Assembly (NCBI GenBank): GCA_001687465.1
Contig: LVLI01000281.1
Coordinates: 88,017-152,016 of the forward strand
Origin: Halocafeteria seosinensis
Lineage: Eukaryota; Sar; Bigyra; Bicosoecida
Length of the DNA: 64,000 nucleotides
Reading direction: 5' to 3'
The translations under genes and the position numbers were made by a program. Numbering within the stretch: position 1 is the stretch's first letter; every line of letters begins with the position of its first letter. The notes under the pieces are model-generated. The model ran no database searches, was not told where the DNA came from, and saw only the letters and a list, made by a program, of their open reading frames with translations. This document shows positions 48,401-58,886 of the stretch, one piece after another.

Positions 48401-48583
48401 GGTGCTGAAAGAAGAGAGCGACAATCTATTTCCACGGCGCACTTTTATAGTCGAAGAGGAAGTAGCTCGGTCATCAATTCAGACGGGCGTCCCGATGCTG
48501 GGGCTCAGAAGCAAACTACGGATAATTGGGGAGAGGATGGGATTCCCGAAGTTCCTGTTCGTGGTGGTGAATTCTCGGGGTAA
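45418..48583 (+). CDS. Carnitine O-acyltransferase (CAT/CPT family) with C-terminal extension
   Basis: Transfers acyl groups between CoA and carnitine for organellar fatty-acid traffic. Eight exons: 45418-45832, 45896-46008, 46080-46226, 46302-46448, 46510-47017, 47088-47449, 47520-47816 and 47888-48583; total 2,685 nt, 894 residues. Family signatures: YLDRYWSEAYLGQRSSIAIN; DDSTPNRNSQVARATSLI; RIPQEGRDTVISYT; HIVILARGQVYWFNVF; NRWYDKTLQLAICENG; the catalytic His in GVIFEHSRVDGHTV; SPDAFVQMAFQLAYYRF; KRFKGGRTEPVRPL; HGFDRHLYALYCLAQE; and FGFGPVVPDGFSIGYLI. The N-terminus is Pro/Ser-rich (KSPPPPPPTS). About 150 residues beyond the usual end are Gly/Pro/Ser/Asn-rich and end without a peroxisomal SKL signal. 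The acetyl versus palmitoyl preference cannot be read here. Confidence 0.93.
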
Positions 48584-49171
48584 CTCTTACCCGTATATTT
48601 CCCCTGGACGATACTTACTGCCGGTACTATGAACTTGCGAAATTCCAAACACCCCGGTTGAACACCATGATCTTGCGTGCCACATCGATACCGATACAAG
48701 TTGTAGTGGATGTCGTGATTGCAAGAACAGCTGGACTACACGTTGAACTGAAAACCATGAGACTCATTTGTAAACCATGGTAAAGCCTTAAAAGAGTAAG
48801 GATGGTAGACTTCTCGTTCGGCGACTATTGCATTCGATAATAAACGAAGCAACTCTTTCCCATTGTTCAAGTACAGATTGTAGTTGACATACTATACACT
48901 GCATCCCGGGTTAGGGTCGAAGCCTTATTTTCGTAGATACCATAAGGACCACACGGCTTCTGGGGAGCAATGGTACGAATACACACTCCCATACAATGTA
49001 CCATGGTATGCATGAGGTGGAAGCTTACTTGTTTTCCGCAAAGATTCAGTGCAAATACACACACACACGTCCCCCTCCCCTGGAGAGTATTGATAGGATT
49101 GAAAACGTTGGTACGATACGACTGGTGCTGAACTTTGTCATCTGTCTGTCTGTGTGTGTCGTGTAGGGAGC
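48584..49171. other. Intergenic, carnitine acyltransferase 3' flank
   Basis: No gene supported. There is a CA run at 49058-49068 and a TGTC/TGTG run at 49138-49160 just before the next open frame. Confidence 0.4.
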
Positions 49172-51901
49172 ATGCAACAGGAGACGACGTGGTACTCGGG
49201 GCAAACTCTTTGGATTCCCCCCTCCACCATGGAGACGACGAGCACAGGCGCCTCTGGAGGAGGAGGGGTGACGGCGTCGTTGACATCCTCGCAAATATTG
49301 TTTCGCGTGCTGTGGGGCCCGTTTGCGGGTGTATGGGACAAAAAATCATTCTGTTTTGCGGGTATACCCCTTCGGCAATGGATGTGGCGTCGGCCTGGAA
49401 CCGGGAATTCAGTTTCTCCACCTTGTACAGCTGATACAACGCCACCAGACACTGCTAGTAGTTCTCCCATGGACGGTGCAGGGCCGTCTAAACAAGATAA
49501 GAAGAGTGGGTCATCACACAGCGCCTCGGCTTCGGCAGCCAGCAGCCAGAGCTTGGAAGAGGATACGGTGTGTGAGCTCTCAGGGTTCGAACATGTGCAT
49601 GGAGATGGGAAGTCTCCTGTCAGTCTGACGTGTGAATTGCCCCTGGAAGCGAGGAAGAGGAAAGCATCCCGGAAAGGGCGTCCGATTGGCACCGTCAACC
49701 AAGTCCCCTCGATCGCTATTGAAGGAGGACAACATCAGCGCTATATGAAGGACTCCCCTTCTCGGACGAATGCACGACAGTATACACCTTCTGTATCAAT
49801 ATTTGCATTGGCTGGCAACGCTGTTACTAACAACTATCATAATAAGTGCATCGAAATCTGGCGTATATCCGAGAGTCTGCACAGGTCATCAAACGAAAAT
49901 CCTGGGGACATAACCAGACAGAAACCGTGGGTTTCCTGCCAGTTGCCGTCTCGGTATACAGATGGTTCTTCCGACAATTGGCCTTTATTCACCTGCATCG
50001 AGACAGTGTGCCCAGGGATAAACTGCTCCTCGTCTCCTGAATCCACCAGTGTTGGGCTCTGGGCGTATCAACGATGCGTTGAAGCCTTGTCGCAGCACTT
50101 TGGAATGACTGCCGATAGAACATGGAATATTGTAAAGCAAAGCGTATCTAACTTACCTGCTCCTCTAGTCAACGGTGCTTGGAAAACGTGGAATCGAACG
50201 AAGGCGAAATATCAGGGTTGGGCTTCGTCACTCTCAGAAGAAACACCAAGACCTTTCAAATTTAGCAGTACGTACTCGGAAAGTGATATGTGTGCCGAAG
50301 CTGCTGTGTGGCTTACACATGGCTCTGGTGGATTGGTGCTTGCCAGCGACACATTCGGAGAAGTGCATTTTTGGGGCCTCCCTTCCTGTCTTATGGATGC
50401 CAATGGCGAAGAAGCTCACTCTGAACACGTTGACTCGTCACTGAATACCTGTACCAACATCTTGACACGGAAACCTATATATTCCATCGACTCACGCTTC
50501 GACAGCAGCGAGTATCCGATTCAAGTGGTATCCCTTATTTGGCTTGGATTCATCACCGATTTAATCCCTGATCCGTCCTCGGGCGAGACCCATTCGCCAC
50601 AGCACAAGCATCGGAAAATCCCTTCGGTGAATCCGAAGAGCTATACTCAGCAACTGCTTTGGAAGCATCGTTATTGTCCATTTTTTGCTATCGCTTATTC
50701 TGACTCTATGGTGCTGCTTTGCTGTTTGACCACGGGTGCTGAAGCTGTGAAAACGATAGCTACAGTGGATGTTGCCGCTGCTCTCAGTTTCCACCAGATA
50801 ACCGAGCCAGATTACCGCCCACACCTTACTAAAGCCTTGTGGAATCCCTCATATCTTGGTGTTCGACCAATACAAACAGATAATGAGTATTCGGGAAAGA
50901 GAATAGGCACAGCATCGGGGCTTGGTTTGGTCTTGTGTTTTGAGGACAGTTTGACCGCTCAAGTTGATATCCTTCGGGGTTTCTCAAGAGTGGATGCCAC
51001 TGCAGATATTGGAGGAGAACTTGTTTGGCATTCTCGTCCGCCTGCTTGCTTTGGGCTTCAAACCCTAACACCGTCATGCATGATCCTTCATCCAGTGCAA
51101 CCTGTATTCCTCATTGGGTATAAATGTACGTCTGAGACGGATAATTTATCTTCATTCCGAGTGGCTGTCGTCAGCGGCACTACAGGAAACGTCGACCATT
51201 TTTTGGAAAAGCCATTCTTACGATGTAAGACTTCCTCTACAGTTGAAGTCGTTGCATTGGCCCTTGATTCGACGGGATCTCGCTTGGTAACGAGTGTATC
51301 TAGTGGGGATTGTGGGGAAGTGGCTGTCTGGAACATGCAAACTCAAAACGCTATGTCGTGCGCTCTCTGTTCATCATATGTCTCTGGTATCGAGGTGTTG
51401 CCGGAAATTTCTCCCATCGATTGGCCCTTAGAAGAAACACTAGTATCGAAGGAAAGGCCATCGTGGGCTAGTAAGGCCTGGCAGCATATGCTGCTGACGA
51501 TGTTCGGCCCAGGGGTCTCCGTTTATTCGTATAGGGTACCAGTTACGAGCACTGGCTCCCAGGTCCGGGAACAATATCCGTCTGATCCTAGAAAATCATC
51601 CTCTAGATCCTCTAATCTAGCTCGGAAGTACGGACATAAAATCCCTTCGAGTAAAGGCAAGAAGGCTTACAAGAGCTATGAGTCCAGTTGTAGTTCAGAA
51701 CAATTCGCTTCATGCGAAGGAGCAGCAACTGCGGAAACAGCTGAAGACCCTTCAGGGTCAAAAAACACCGGCAAACCTAAGTCGCTTAGTAGCACACGCG
51801 GCGGCAGAGGGAAAGGGAAGGGAAGATTGGGAAAACTCGACAAAGAGGCTAGTGAGGCTCTGAAACGAGCGTACTACGGTTCTGGATCAGACCAGACATG
51901 A
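49172..51901 (+). CDS. Large unrecognised protein with WD-like repeats
   Basis: One open frame of about 909 residues from the Met at 49172; 49229 is an alternative start. The first 60-100 residues are uncertain because an intron may be hidden around 49330-49430 (GTATGGGAC to TTGTACAG). Features: Ser-rich region at about residues 90-140; a basic KRKASRKGRPIGTVN stretch; WNIVKQSVSNLPAPLVNGAW; WLTHGSGGLVLASDTFGEVHFWG, which reads like a WD or beta-propeller blade; ALALDSTGSRLVTSVSSGDCGEVAVWNM, a second blade; and a basic Gly/Lys-rich tail with TRGGRGKGKGRLGK. The middle has a faint look of the Rab3GAP non-catalytic subunit, but I could not align its key motifs and do not assign it. Likely an intracellular scaffold with a propeller domain. 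Confidence 0.6.
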   Translation: MQQETTWYSGQTLWIPPSTMETTSTGASGGGGVTASLTSSQILFRVLWGPFAGVWDKKSFCFAGIPLRQWMWRRPGTGNSVSPPCTADTTPPDTASSSPMDGAGPSKQDKKSGSSHSASASAASSQSLEEDTVCELSGFEHVHGDGKSPVSLTCELPLEARKRKASRKGRPIGTVNQVPSIAIEGGQHQRYMKDSPSRTNARQYTPSVSIFALAGNAVTNNYHNKCIEIWRISESLHRSSNENPGDITRQKPWVSCQLPSRYTDGSSDNWPLFTCIETVCPGINCSSSPESTSVGLWAYQRCVEALSQHFGMTADRTWNIVKQSVSNLPAPLVNGAWKTWNRTKAKYQGWASSLSEETPRPFKFSSTYSESDMCAEAAVWLTHGSGGLVLASDTFGEVHFWGLPSCLMDANGEEAHSEHVDSSLNTCTNILTRKPIYSIDSRFDSSEYPIQVVSLIWLGFITDLIPDPSSGETHSPQHKHRKIPSVNPKSYTQQLLWKHRYCPFFAIAYSDSMVLLCCLTTGAEAVKTIATVDVAAALSFHQITEPDYRPHLTKALWNPSYLGVRPIQTDNEYSGKRIGTASGLGLVLCFEDSLTAQVDILRGFSRVDATADIGGELVWHSRPPACFGLQTLTPSCMILHPVQPVFLIGYKCTSETDNLSSFRVAVVSGTTGNVDHFLEKPFLRCKTSSTVEVVALALDSTGSRLVTSVSSGDCGEVAVWNMQTQNAMSCALCSSYVSGIEVLPEISPIDWPLEETLVSKERPSWASKAWQHMLLTMFGPGVSVYSYRVPVTSTGSQVREQYPSDPRKSSSRSSNLARKYGHKIPSSKGKKAYKSYESSCSSEQFASCEGAATAETAEDPSGSKNTGKPKSLSSTRGGRGKGKGRLGKLDKEASEALKRAYYGSGSDQT

Positions 51902-52100
51902 ACTTGCTAGCCTTGTCGCTCTTAGAGAGGGATATTATATACAGTAAAATTGAAAAGTACTGCTTAAGGGTTTGGATGCTTGTGTTGAATATTGCCGACT
52001 GCGAATCGAGGTCCCCTACAGTGTGGGGAACTATTGACGACAGACGGCTTTCCTGGTGGGGCGAAGTGACATAAATGTTTCTCTCGACAAGAATATCCGA
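51902..52100. other. Convergent 3' intergenic
   Basis: Short gap between convergent stop codons of the large protein and the first lifeguard gene; both 3' UTRs lie here. Confidence 0.4.
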
Positions 52101-53285
52101 TCATTCATTATTAGTGCCACCACCACCTATGCATGACAGAAGGAAGAGAAACAGTTGAATGACATCAATATAAAGGCACAGGGCCGCCAGTACGTAATCG
52201 TCGACACTGAACTGGTATTGACGGTGCTTTCCCCCAAGGATCTGTTGGGTGTCCCACACGATGAAAACGGAGAACGCAATTGCACCTAGGCCGGCGTATA
52301 CTATTCGCATAGCTGGAACAGCAATTGAAAGAGTCCCCGCAAAGATCAAAATCATCATCAGAGAGAACATTGCACCGCTTCTGAAAGTAAAGTCTATGCT
52401 TCTGAAAGGGACATATTGGGTAGAAACGGATTCACGGTCTGATATTCTTGCTAGAGAGCGTTCAACACAACTTACGTTTGGTACGCAAGTCCCATTAGCC
52501 CGAGAAACGCCACGATAGTCAGTCCAACCGCCATAAGGACTGCGTTAGTGTCGTAGTACGACGATACTACCCCGATCAAGTATGCTTCGAAAACGCTGTG
52601 AGGAAACGAAGTAGCAACTATCTCCACATTTCTGAAACTCAAATAAACCAGTGGACCTACGTAAAGAGTAGCAAGCACATGTAGTTCCGAGGATACTTCC
52701 TAGCGACGTTTGGGCAACAGAGTAGAGCGGCCATGAATCCGAGGGTTAAGAAAAACGCCAGCCAAAACAAGACTGGTGACTGCTGCACAAAGTCTTTAAC
52801 TGATCCAACAAACATGAAGACAGTCGTAATCCCGAAACTAAAGAGCAACTGTACAATGAGGATGCCATATACCTGCATATTCGTTAAAAGGGTTGTAGTC
52901 AGTTTTGTATGCTAGTGAATTCCGTTCAAACTGGTTGCATCCCCCGCACCTTCCGAATAAACCCCAACCTGAGCAGCTTATCTGCTTCGTCAAGTGCTTG
53001 TTCAGCAACTGATAGGTTCCCCGCAGGAGTCTTGGGACCTGAAGTTCCATATTCTGATTTCCCAAATTGATAGGGTTCATTCCCTCGCTCAATATCCTTT
53101 ATAAATTTTCCTCCTTTAGCAGTGGCCCCGGGACCAATCGGATTTCTTATCATTTGTACCGATTGAGGGGCACCAGATTCACTAAGGCCTGATGCTGATG
53201 CGATGTCACCAGTGGTACCGACGGATGCATCGTAACCAGTTGCAGCACCTGTTGGAGTTCCCATCTTACTATCTCCGGTCTGCAT
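52101..53285 (-). CDS. Lifeguard/TMBIM family membrane protein, copy A
   Basis: Bax-inhibitor-1 superfamily protein of ER/Golgi membranes that influences calcium leak and cell death. Exons 52950-53285, 52661-52872, 52476-52595 and 52101-52401 sum to 969 nt, 322 residues. The soluble N-terminus (~110 residues) is Gly/Ser/Thr-rich and ends LDEADKLLRLGFIRK. Seven hydrophobic segments follow: VYGILIVQLLFSFGITTVF, FWLAFFLTLGFMAAL, a third at NYMCLLLFT, VFEAYLIGVVSSYY, VGLTIVAFLGLMGLAY, FSLMMILIFAGTLSIAV and VYAGLGAIAFSVFIVWDTQ. KHRQYQFSVDDYVLAALCLY and the final hydrophobic stretch are diagnostic of LFG proteins. VRKVYGILIVQ-type and SIDFTFRSG family elements are also present. Confidence 0.93.
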
Positions 53286-54406
53286 TATAGTTGCTTACGC
53301 CTTTTAGACGAAATTGGTATATCAAATTGCAGACACGCTGGGAAACGCTCGCACAGTTGTTCGCTGGCATGACACCGGTATCATTTGATTTAACTGGGTC
53401 TCACTAACCTTTTTGGCCATGCAAACAGAAATTAGTGGTAGTTTGCAACCCAAATCTCCAAAATCATGGATGCCCATTTGTCCAGGCATGAACTACTCGT
53501 TTGACACCGTGTCAATGACACGTCAGATTGGCTTCCAGGACAGCTGTCACTTCGGGATGAGAAGTGTTATCACTATTGAAGCGTGAGACGTGCGGAGTAA
53601 TAGTACCCTCAGAGCAAAAATTCTTTGGGTTAGAAAACACAAGCGAGTATTGACAAAGCACGTACTAATACCGGTTTGTATGTTTGCCCCTTTATCCATG
53701 TATTACCATTGCTTCTGTCAGAGCTACATAGCCAACCACATGTCTAACAGTACAGTGTACAGTTTTCTCCCCCGGGAACTGAATCGCAATGAAATCGGTC
53801 GCCGAGTCCTCGCCTTGAATTTAAATTTGAATTCTTCAATCAAGATCTGCAATCCAACAACTCTTTCAGCAGGAATAAGTACAACACACAAACGCGCCAC
53901 GGCTGCGTTAGCAGTGCTCCGCTGATAGGATAAGAAAACCTCTATTAATACAGCGTCAAACTAGCCCCCTAGACGCCAACAGAACCAAGGCACCACCTAT
54001 TTGCATCATCCTTGTGCAGTGGAGGCATGTCGTTGCGCTGACGAGATACGAGGAGCATGATGGGTGGAAGCGTGCGACAAGGTGTCCTTCGGGCACCTGG
54101 CTACAGACTACGAAAAACTCTCGTTTGCTCCATATCTACAACGTTGCATCCTCTGGCCAGGAGTAGTGAGTAATTTCTATTCAATGGTATACCAGTTTTC
54201 TACATATTCCTATGTAAAGCATACTGCACAGAGACTTTGACAGGAGCGCACGTTCCGCTTAGGCGAACACCGACAATTATCGTGTTCCACTGAGGATAGG
54301 TTGCTGCAAAATGAAAGATGAATGAAGAAATCACAGTGACCAACTGTCTACTCTCTTGATCCGTCGCTAGAAAGTCACCATACGTAACACCACAAGGCGT
54401 CTCAGA
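53286..54406. other. Intergenic between the two lifeguard genes
   Basis: About 1.1 kb with no supported gene. It should contain the copy A promoter and the copy B 3' UTR. Confidence 0.4.
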
Positions 54407-55550
54407 TTATTCATTGCCTCCACCACCAAGCAGTGAAAGGAGAAACAGGAACAACTGGACTACATCAATGTAAAGGCTCAGGGCTGCGAGCACGTAATCG
54501 TCGATGCTGAACTGATATTGCCGATGTTTGCCTCCGCATATCAGTTGTGTGTCGTATACAATAAACGCGGAGAAGACAAGTGCACCGAGCCCAGCATATA
54601 CTACCCGTAATGCAGGAATGAATATAGAGAGGATTCCGCACAAAATTAAGATGATGAGCAGAGCAAACATGGTACCGCTCATAGTGGTAAAGTCAATCTT
54701 CCTGCGCTCCAGATCGGCCTCAATAGTTACAGTCCGAAACAGAAACTTTTAACGAACCAAGAAAACAACTTACGTTTGATATGCGAAGGCTGTTAGGCCG
54801 AGAAAGACCGCAATCGTTAATCCTACCGCAATGAACACGGCATCGGTGTCATAGAACGAGCTTACAACGCCGATCAAGTAAGCCTCGAAAATGCTGCAAG
54901 GAGACAAGATCCAGTTATGCCGGAGATACCGCGAACAAAGTGAGACGCACATACGTGAAGAGTGCTAAGCAGACATAGTTTTGTGGATACTTTCTAGCCA
55001 CACTCGGAACACATGCAAGGGTGATCAGGAAGCCGATGGACAAAATCCATGCCAGCCAGAATAAGCCCGGAGAACTTTGGACGAAGTCCTTTACGGATTC
55101 CACGAACGTAAAAATAGCGGTAATTCCGAAAGTGAAGAGGAGTTGCACAATCAGGATTGCATACACCTGTAGTCGCACATGAATTAAGGTGGTGTGGTAT
55201 CACACAGGGTTGTTGCAGTAGAATGCAACCGACTGAAAACCTACCTTTCGAATAAAGCCCATTCTCACAGCTTTATCAGCTGCGTCCAGAGCTTGCTGTT
55301 CACCAGCCGAGAGGCCCGGAGGCGGAGCCCCTCCGCCATGATGCATTGCAACGTCCGAACCACTGTAGGCATTGCCTCGTTCAGGGTCCCGAACAAATAC
55401 GCCAGCAGGCGGCGCATGCGCTGCCGTAGCGGCGCCTTCTCGAGAAGGATCGTACGCGTTTTTAGTGCCCGTTGTGTAAGCGGGAGCTGGCTGTTGACGG
55501 ACGTGTACAGGATGTCCGTACGCCGAAGGATAGCCGGAACCGGCCTTCAT
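54407..55550 (-). CDS. Lifeguard/TMBIM family membrane protein, copy B
   Basis: Tandem paralogue of copy A, same strand. Exons 55245-55550, 54955-55166, 54774-54893 and 54407-54701 sum to 933 nt, 310 residues. Exons 2 and 3 have exactly the same lengths (212 and 120 nt) and phases as in copy A, and the intron positions are conserved. The membrane core is similar (VYAILIVQLLFTFGITAIF, IFEAYLIGVVSSFYDTDAV, KHRQYQFSIDDYVLAALSLY), with the TKIDFTTMSG family motif intact. The N-terminus is unrelated in sequence: Pro/Ala/Gly/Tyr-rich (GYPSAYGHPVHVRQQPAPAY), like the N-terminal Pro-rich part of animal LFG/GRINA proteins. The fast-evolving N-terminus and conserved core suggest different partners or locations. 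Confidence 0.93.
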
Positions 55551-56514
55551 TGTCCTCTATACAGCCGGCAACCGAGGGATAAAGTGGCGAAGTTACTTCA
55601 AGCAATCTGTCTCCCAGCGATAAACCAAGGCACCACTCCCCTAAACGCCCACAGTCACGAGATGCGTCAATGTACAACTGTTAAGGTATACTCTCTGCTT
55701 GCAGAATTCTGCGTATACACGTCATCAATTCCACCCCAATGTTAGGAACTACTCCACAACTTCAACTTGACACGTCACTCCATAATGAGTGATTAATATC
55801 ACTGATTACACTGCAATGAAATATCGTGGACTGTGTTCTATTCGGATATTCGGGCATCGATGGTAGGTGCTTCGGGAACTTGCTTCTCAATATATTACAT
55901 CTATAAAACATACTATGAATCCCCTTGCTACTTGAAGTATAGCAACATGCTCAGCAGGCGCAATCTAATGGTTTACACGTACGACATGAAGAAGGCAAAC
56001 GAAGCTTGTTGGGGAGATCTGGTCTCGGAGGTGGAGACATTTAAGCAGTCTAAACAGCAGGTCAGGTGATAGGGGTCTACGACAACCTGATAGACTCTGG
56101 GTTTCCTATTCCGTCTGCCGAAGGAAGAGAAGAGAGCCGCTTTGCCGTCTGAGAAGCACAACGTGGTGTGTCTGGGAGGATAAGAATTGTCAAGGATATT
56201 CATAGGTAACAGAAACTCCACCAACGAGCGAGAGTGGTTCAAACCAAGTCGAAAGAGACATGCTGTTGAGAGAAGAACGTCTTCACTAGCCGAAAGTACA
56301 GTTTGATCGCTTAGCTAGTTTGTATGATTTGGTTGTCCGCGTACAGGCTCTGAACTATTGCGGGTACCGCGATGGGAAACGCTATGATTCGTAACGGTGA
56401 AACGGACATTGGAGTCCTCTCTGTTCAGTAAATTACTATGCGAGAGGGTGAATTCGCTTTATGTTATCATCTTTTCAGTACCTACTCTGTCAAATCATCA
56501 GAGAATTCCTTCAT
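55551..56514. other. Intergenic, copy B 5' flank
   Basis: No supported gene up to the first base of the dispersed motif and inverted-repeat arm. Confidence 0.4.
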
Positions 56515-56562
56515 ACACACACACACAAATGTGACAGATAGCCCACCGGCCGGGAAGTTGAC
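56515..56562 (+). repeat. Dispersed terminal-repeat-like motif, copy 3, at outer edge of the inverted repeat
   Basis: ACACACACACACAAATGTGA then CAGATAGCCCACCGGCCGGG then AAGTTGAC. Over 40 bases it is the same as 11164-11204 and close to the reverse copy at 33951-34010. Inverted-repeat identity is visible from 56574 inward, 12 bp after the motif, and the right arm runs off the window before the matching outer end can be seen. Confidence 0.85.
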
Positions 56563-56573
56563 CGCATCCTCTT

Positions 56574-58886
56574 TCCTTCATACAACTGCTGTTTGTTTCT
56601 ATGTATCTTCTTTTCGTCTTCTGTACCCTCTTCCTGAGGCAACTTGACCAATCGTGTAGCATGACTCCATGAGTTGGGCTACTACCCAGACTTTCAGTGG
56701 TACTTCCTCAGCTACTTTGATTGCCTCCGTATCCTTTGTGAAATATCAGGTTGCGGATCAACGCTCTGTCTCTAATACCCAGAAGTTCCTTCACCCTTTC
56801 TGATCCCGAGTTTGTCAGCTACCATTCTATCTCTTTTCGGAAGGCAAGAATCCTATAAGGTCCTATCTAACGATGCTCCATAACGCGGTAGGCACCATTT
56901 CGTCGTCGTTGTGCAACAATTCACAATACTTCTTCTGTTCTCTGAGTATGATTCTATCTGCTCGTTTAGCCTTTCCCGTGATAACGAGAATTGGAAGGCT
57001 TGGCGCTACCGATGCCTTCCTTGGACATAAAATTTCCGTTCGGCAGTATTGCAATAATGGGAAGCCGTCGGCTTAATGCATCTCACGGCGGAAACCATCA
57101 GCTCATATCTCTCGTCCCAAACCATTGTTTAGAACTTTGACGCAGCGATGCGAGTGGCTCCTTGTTGGCAAATGTCGCAGTGTGAATTTCGCCTCGTCAG
57201 TTACGTACTATACCTATTTGGACTGAATTATTTGAGGCCACGGAAAGCTGAAACAATCGCCACCGTCCTCATCGGAGACTCAATGCGCACACCGGAAACG
57301 GGCGCAGCCAAACAGGAGAGCGACAGGAAGAGATACAGTATGATACTCCCTTATGCAAGAGCATCGGAGGCAACAAGAGCTGCAATCAGAAGCTAAAGAG
57401 AAGAGACACGCCTGCAAGCAGTAAGAGCCGTGTACTTGTGAGCGACAAATTTTTCTCCCCAGCAAATGCCTTATTATGCATGAAAATGGAACTGCTCCTC
57501 TTGACGACCTACTTATACCCTTTTCAAACGGCAAAGGAAGCGAGCTGCTCGTGATGACCGGAGACGATGGATCTTGAGATTTTGGAACTGCGTAAAACGG
57601 GAAATGATGCTCATGGGTGCTACTTGATAAGTATCGGAGGCAAAGAAACCACTTTAATTGCATCACCTAACTATGCTATTTGCAAGGAACAATGACGCCG
57701 ATTTTTCCGACGATGACTTGTGAGCACTGGCTGACGGCCTGCCCACTATTTCCGTCCTAGCAACCAAAGATGTAAGCAACGCCGCTAGCCGAACCGTTAG
57801 AGTGATCGTCATTTCGGAAAGTGCTAGCCTAGGCTAGCAAAACTTTCATCATTGCTACTACAGATGTCGCCTTGTTACTATTAGCAACTAGAGATGTAAG
57901 CAGCGCCGCTCGCCAAACCGTTAGAGTGGTCGTTCTGTCGGGAAGTGCTAGGCTAGCAGAAAGAAACGCCTTCATCGTTGCTGCTACAGATGTCGCCATT
58001 GCTACTGCTACTAAGTCACCGATGTCGCATCATCGTCCATTCATTCCGGGTAAGTGATAAGGGAGTTGGACCTACTGGTAGTGTTTCTGTACAATTAGCG
58101 TGTCTTCCGTGGATTCATACTCCGCAAAATTATTTCTATCAGTCCAAAAATTTACCGTGGATAAAGGGATGGCTGAATGCCACAGTCTGCAACTACTGAG
58201 TCTTACGAAGCCGAGCTTCCCCGATAAGTTGAAAGGCTAAGTGCGGATGAACTCATGTAGGAAAAACCCGTTGTTGGTGGGGGCATGCTAAATTTAAGCC
58301 GGTTAAGTTTCGAGTCCCACTACTGCATAAAATGTCACTCATTAACTATATTGGGCTACGCCTCCACGTTACTCTTGATTCATGCCTTGAAATGCTTTGC
58401 CAAACATCTTCAGCCTTTTACTGTGCGCTTGGATCTATGAGCAGCCAGTACAATGACCCCGTCAGTATGTTCGTTTGGTTTACCCGTAACCGAAGCACTA
58501 CTTGTTTCAGAAGGTGTCGGTATAGAGCTTCGTGTTGGAGTTGAGCTCGACGATGACGTCCCTGTCATAATCGGAGAACTAGTGGTAGAAAATGAAGCCG
58601 AGCTAGTAGATGTCCAAGTTAGACTGGCACTTGTAGTACTTGACGGGCTCTCCGATCTCGTGGCCGTCGACGTGAGAGTGGAACTTTGGGTTGGTGTCAA
58701 AGTTGGCGTGGGGCTTGCCGTTCCAGTTGGAGTCCTTGTTTGGCTGTGCGACGACGATGACGATGACGATGGAGTGGTACTCGCAGAGGAGGATGAGCTG
58801 CTTGAAGGAGTCTCCGACCTTGTCGTTGTCGTGGAACTTTGGGTCGGTGTCAAAGTTGGCGTGGGGCTTGCCGTTCCAGTTGGAGT
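56574..58886. repeat. Left arm of a long inverted repeat
   Basis: From CCTTCATACAACTGCTGTTT at 56574 inward to TTGCCGTTCCAGTTGGAGT at 58886 the sequence is repeated in reverse complement at 61649-64000. Differences seen by eye are scattered substitutions plus a few small indels. The arm covers the 3' end of the GLUG-repeat gene, a two-copy ~125-bp degenerate repeat (57760-58010) and about 1.2 kb with only short open frames. The longest of these, minus 57280-57666 (128 codons, MMQLKWFLCLRYLSSSTHEH), is broken by a 14-bp insertion in the right arm, so it is probably not a gene. Confidence 0.9.
57760..58010. repeat. Two degenerate ~125-bp tandem repeats inside the inverted-repeat arm
   Basis: Copy 1 begins GCAACCAAAGATGTAAGCAA at 57760 and copy 2 GCAACTAGAGATGTAAGCAG at 57884. 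Both continue with CCGTTAGAGTG, a GGAAGTGCTAG-like stretch and CTACAGATGTCGCC. The mirrored pair is in the right arm at about 62560-62810. Confidence 0.8.

Noticed and set aside
48867-49445. 192-codon minus-strand frame
   Set aside because: Opposes the start of the large plus-strand gene and has random-looking composition.
49172-51901. Firm call as Rab3GAP regulatory subunit
   Set aside because: Only a vague resemblance around residues 310-400; the conserved signature I would expect could not be found.
58270-58315. tRNA-like B-box (GTTTCGAGTCCC) in the inverted-repeat arm
   Set aside because: No matching acceptor stem, A-box or anticodon arm could be folded upstream.
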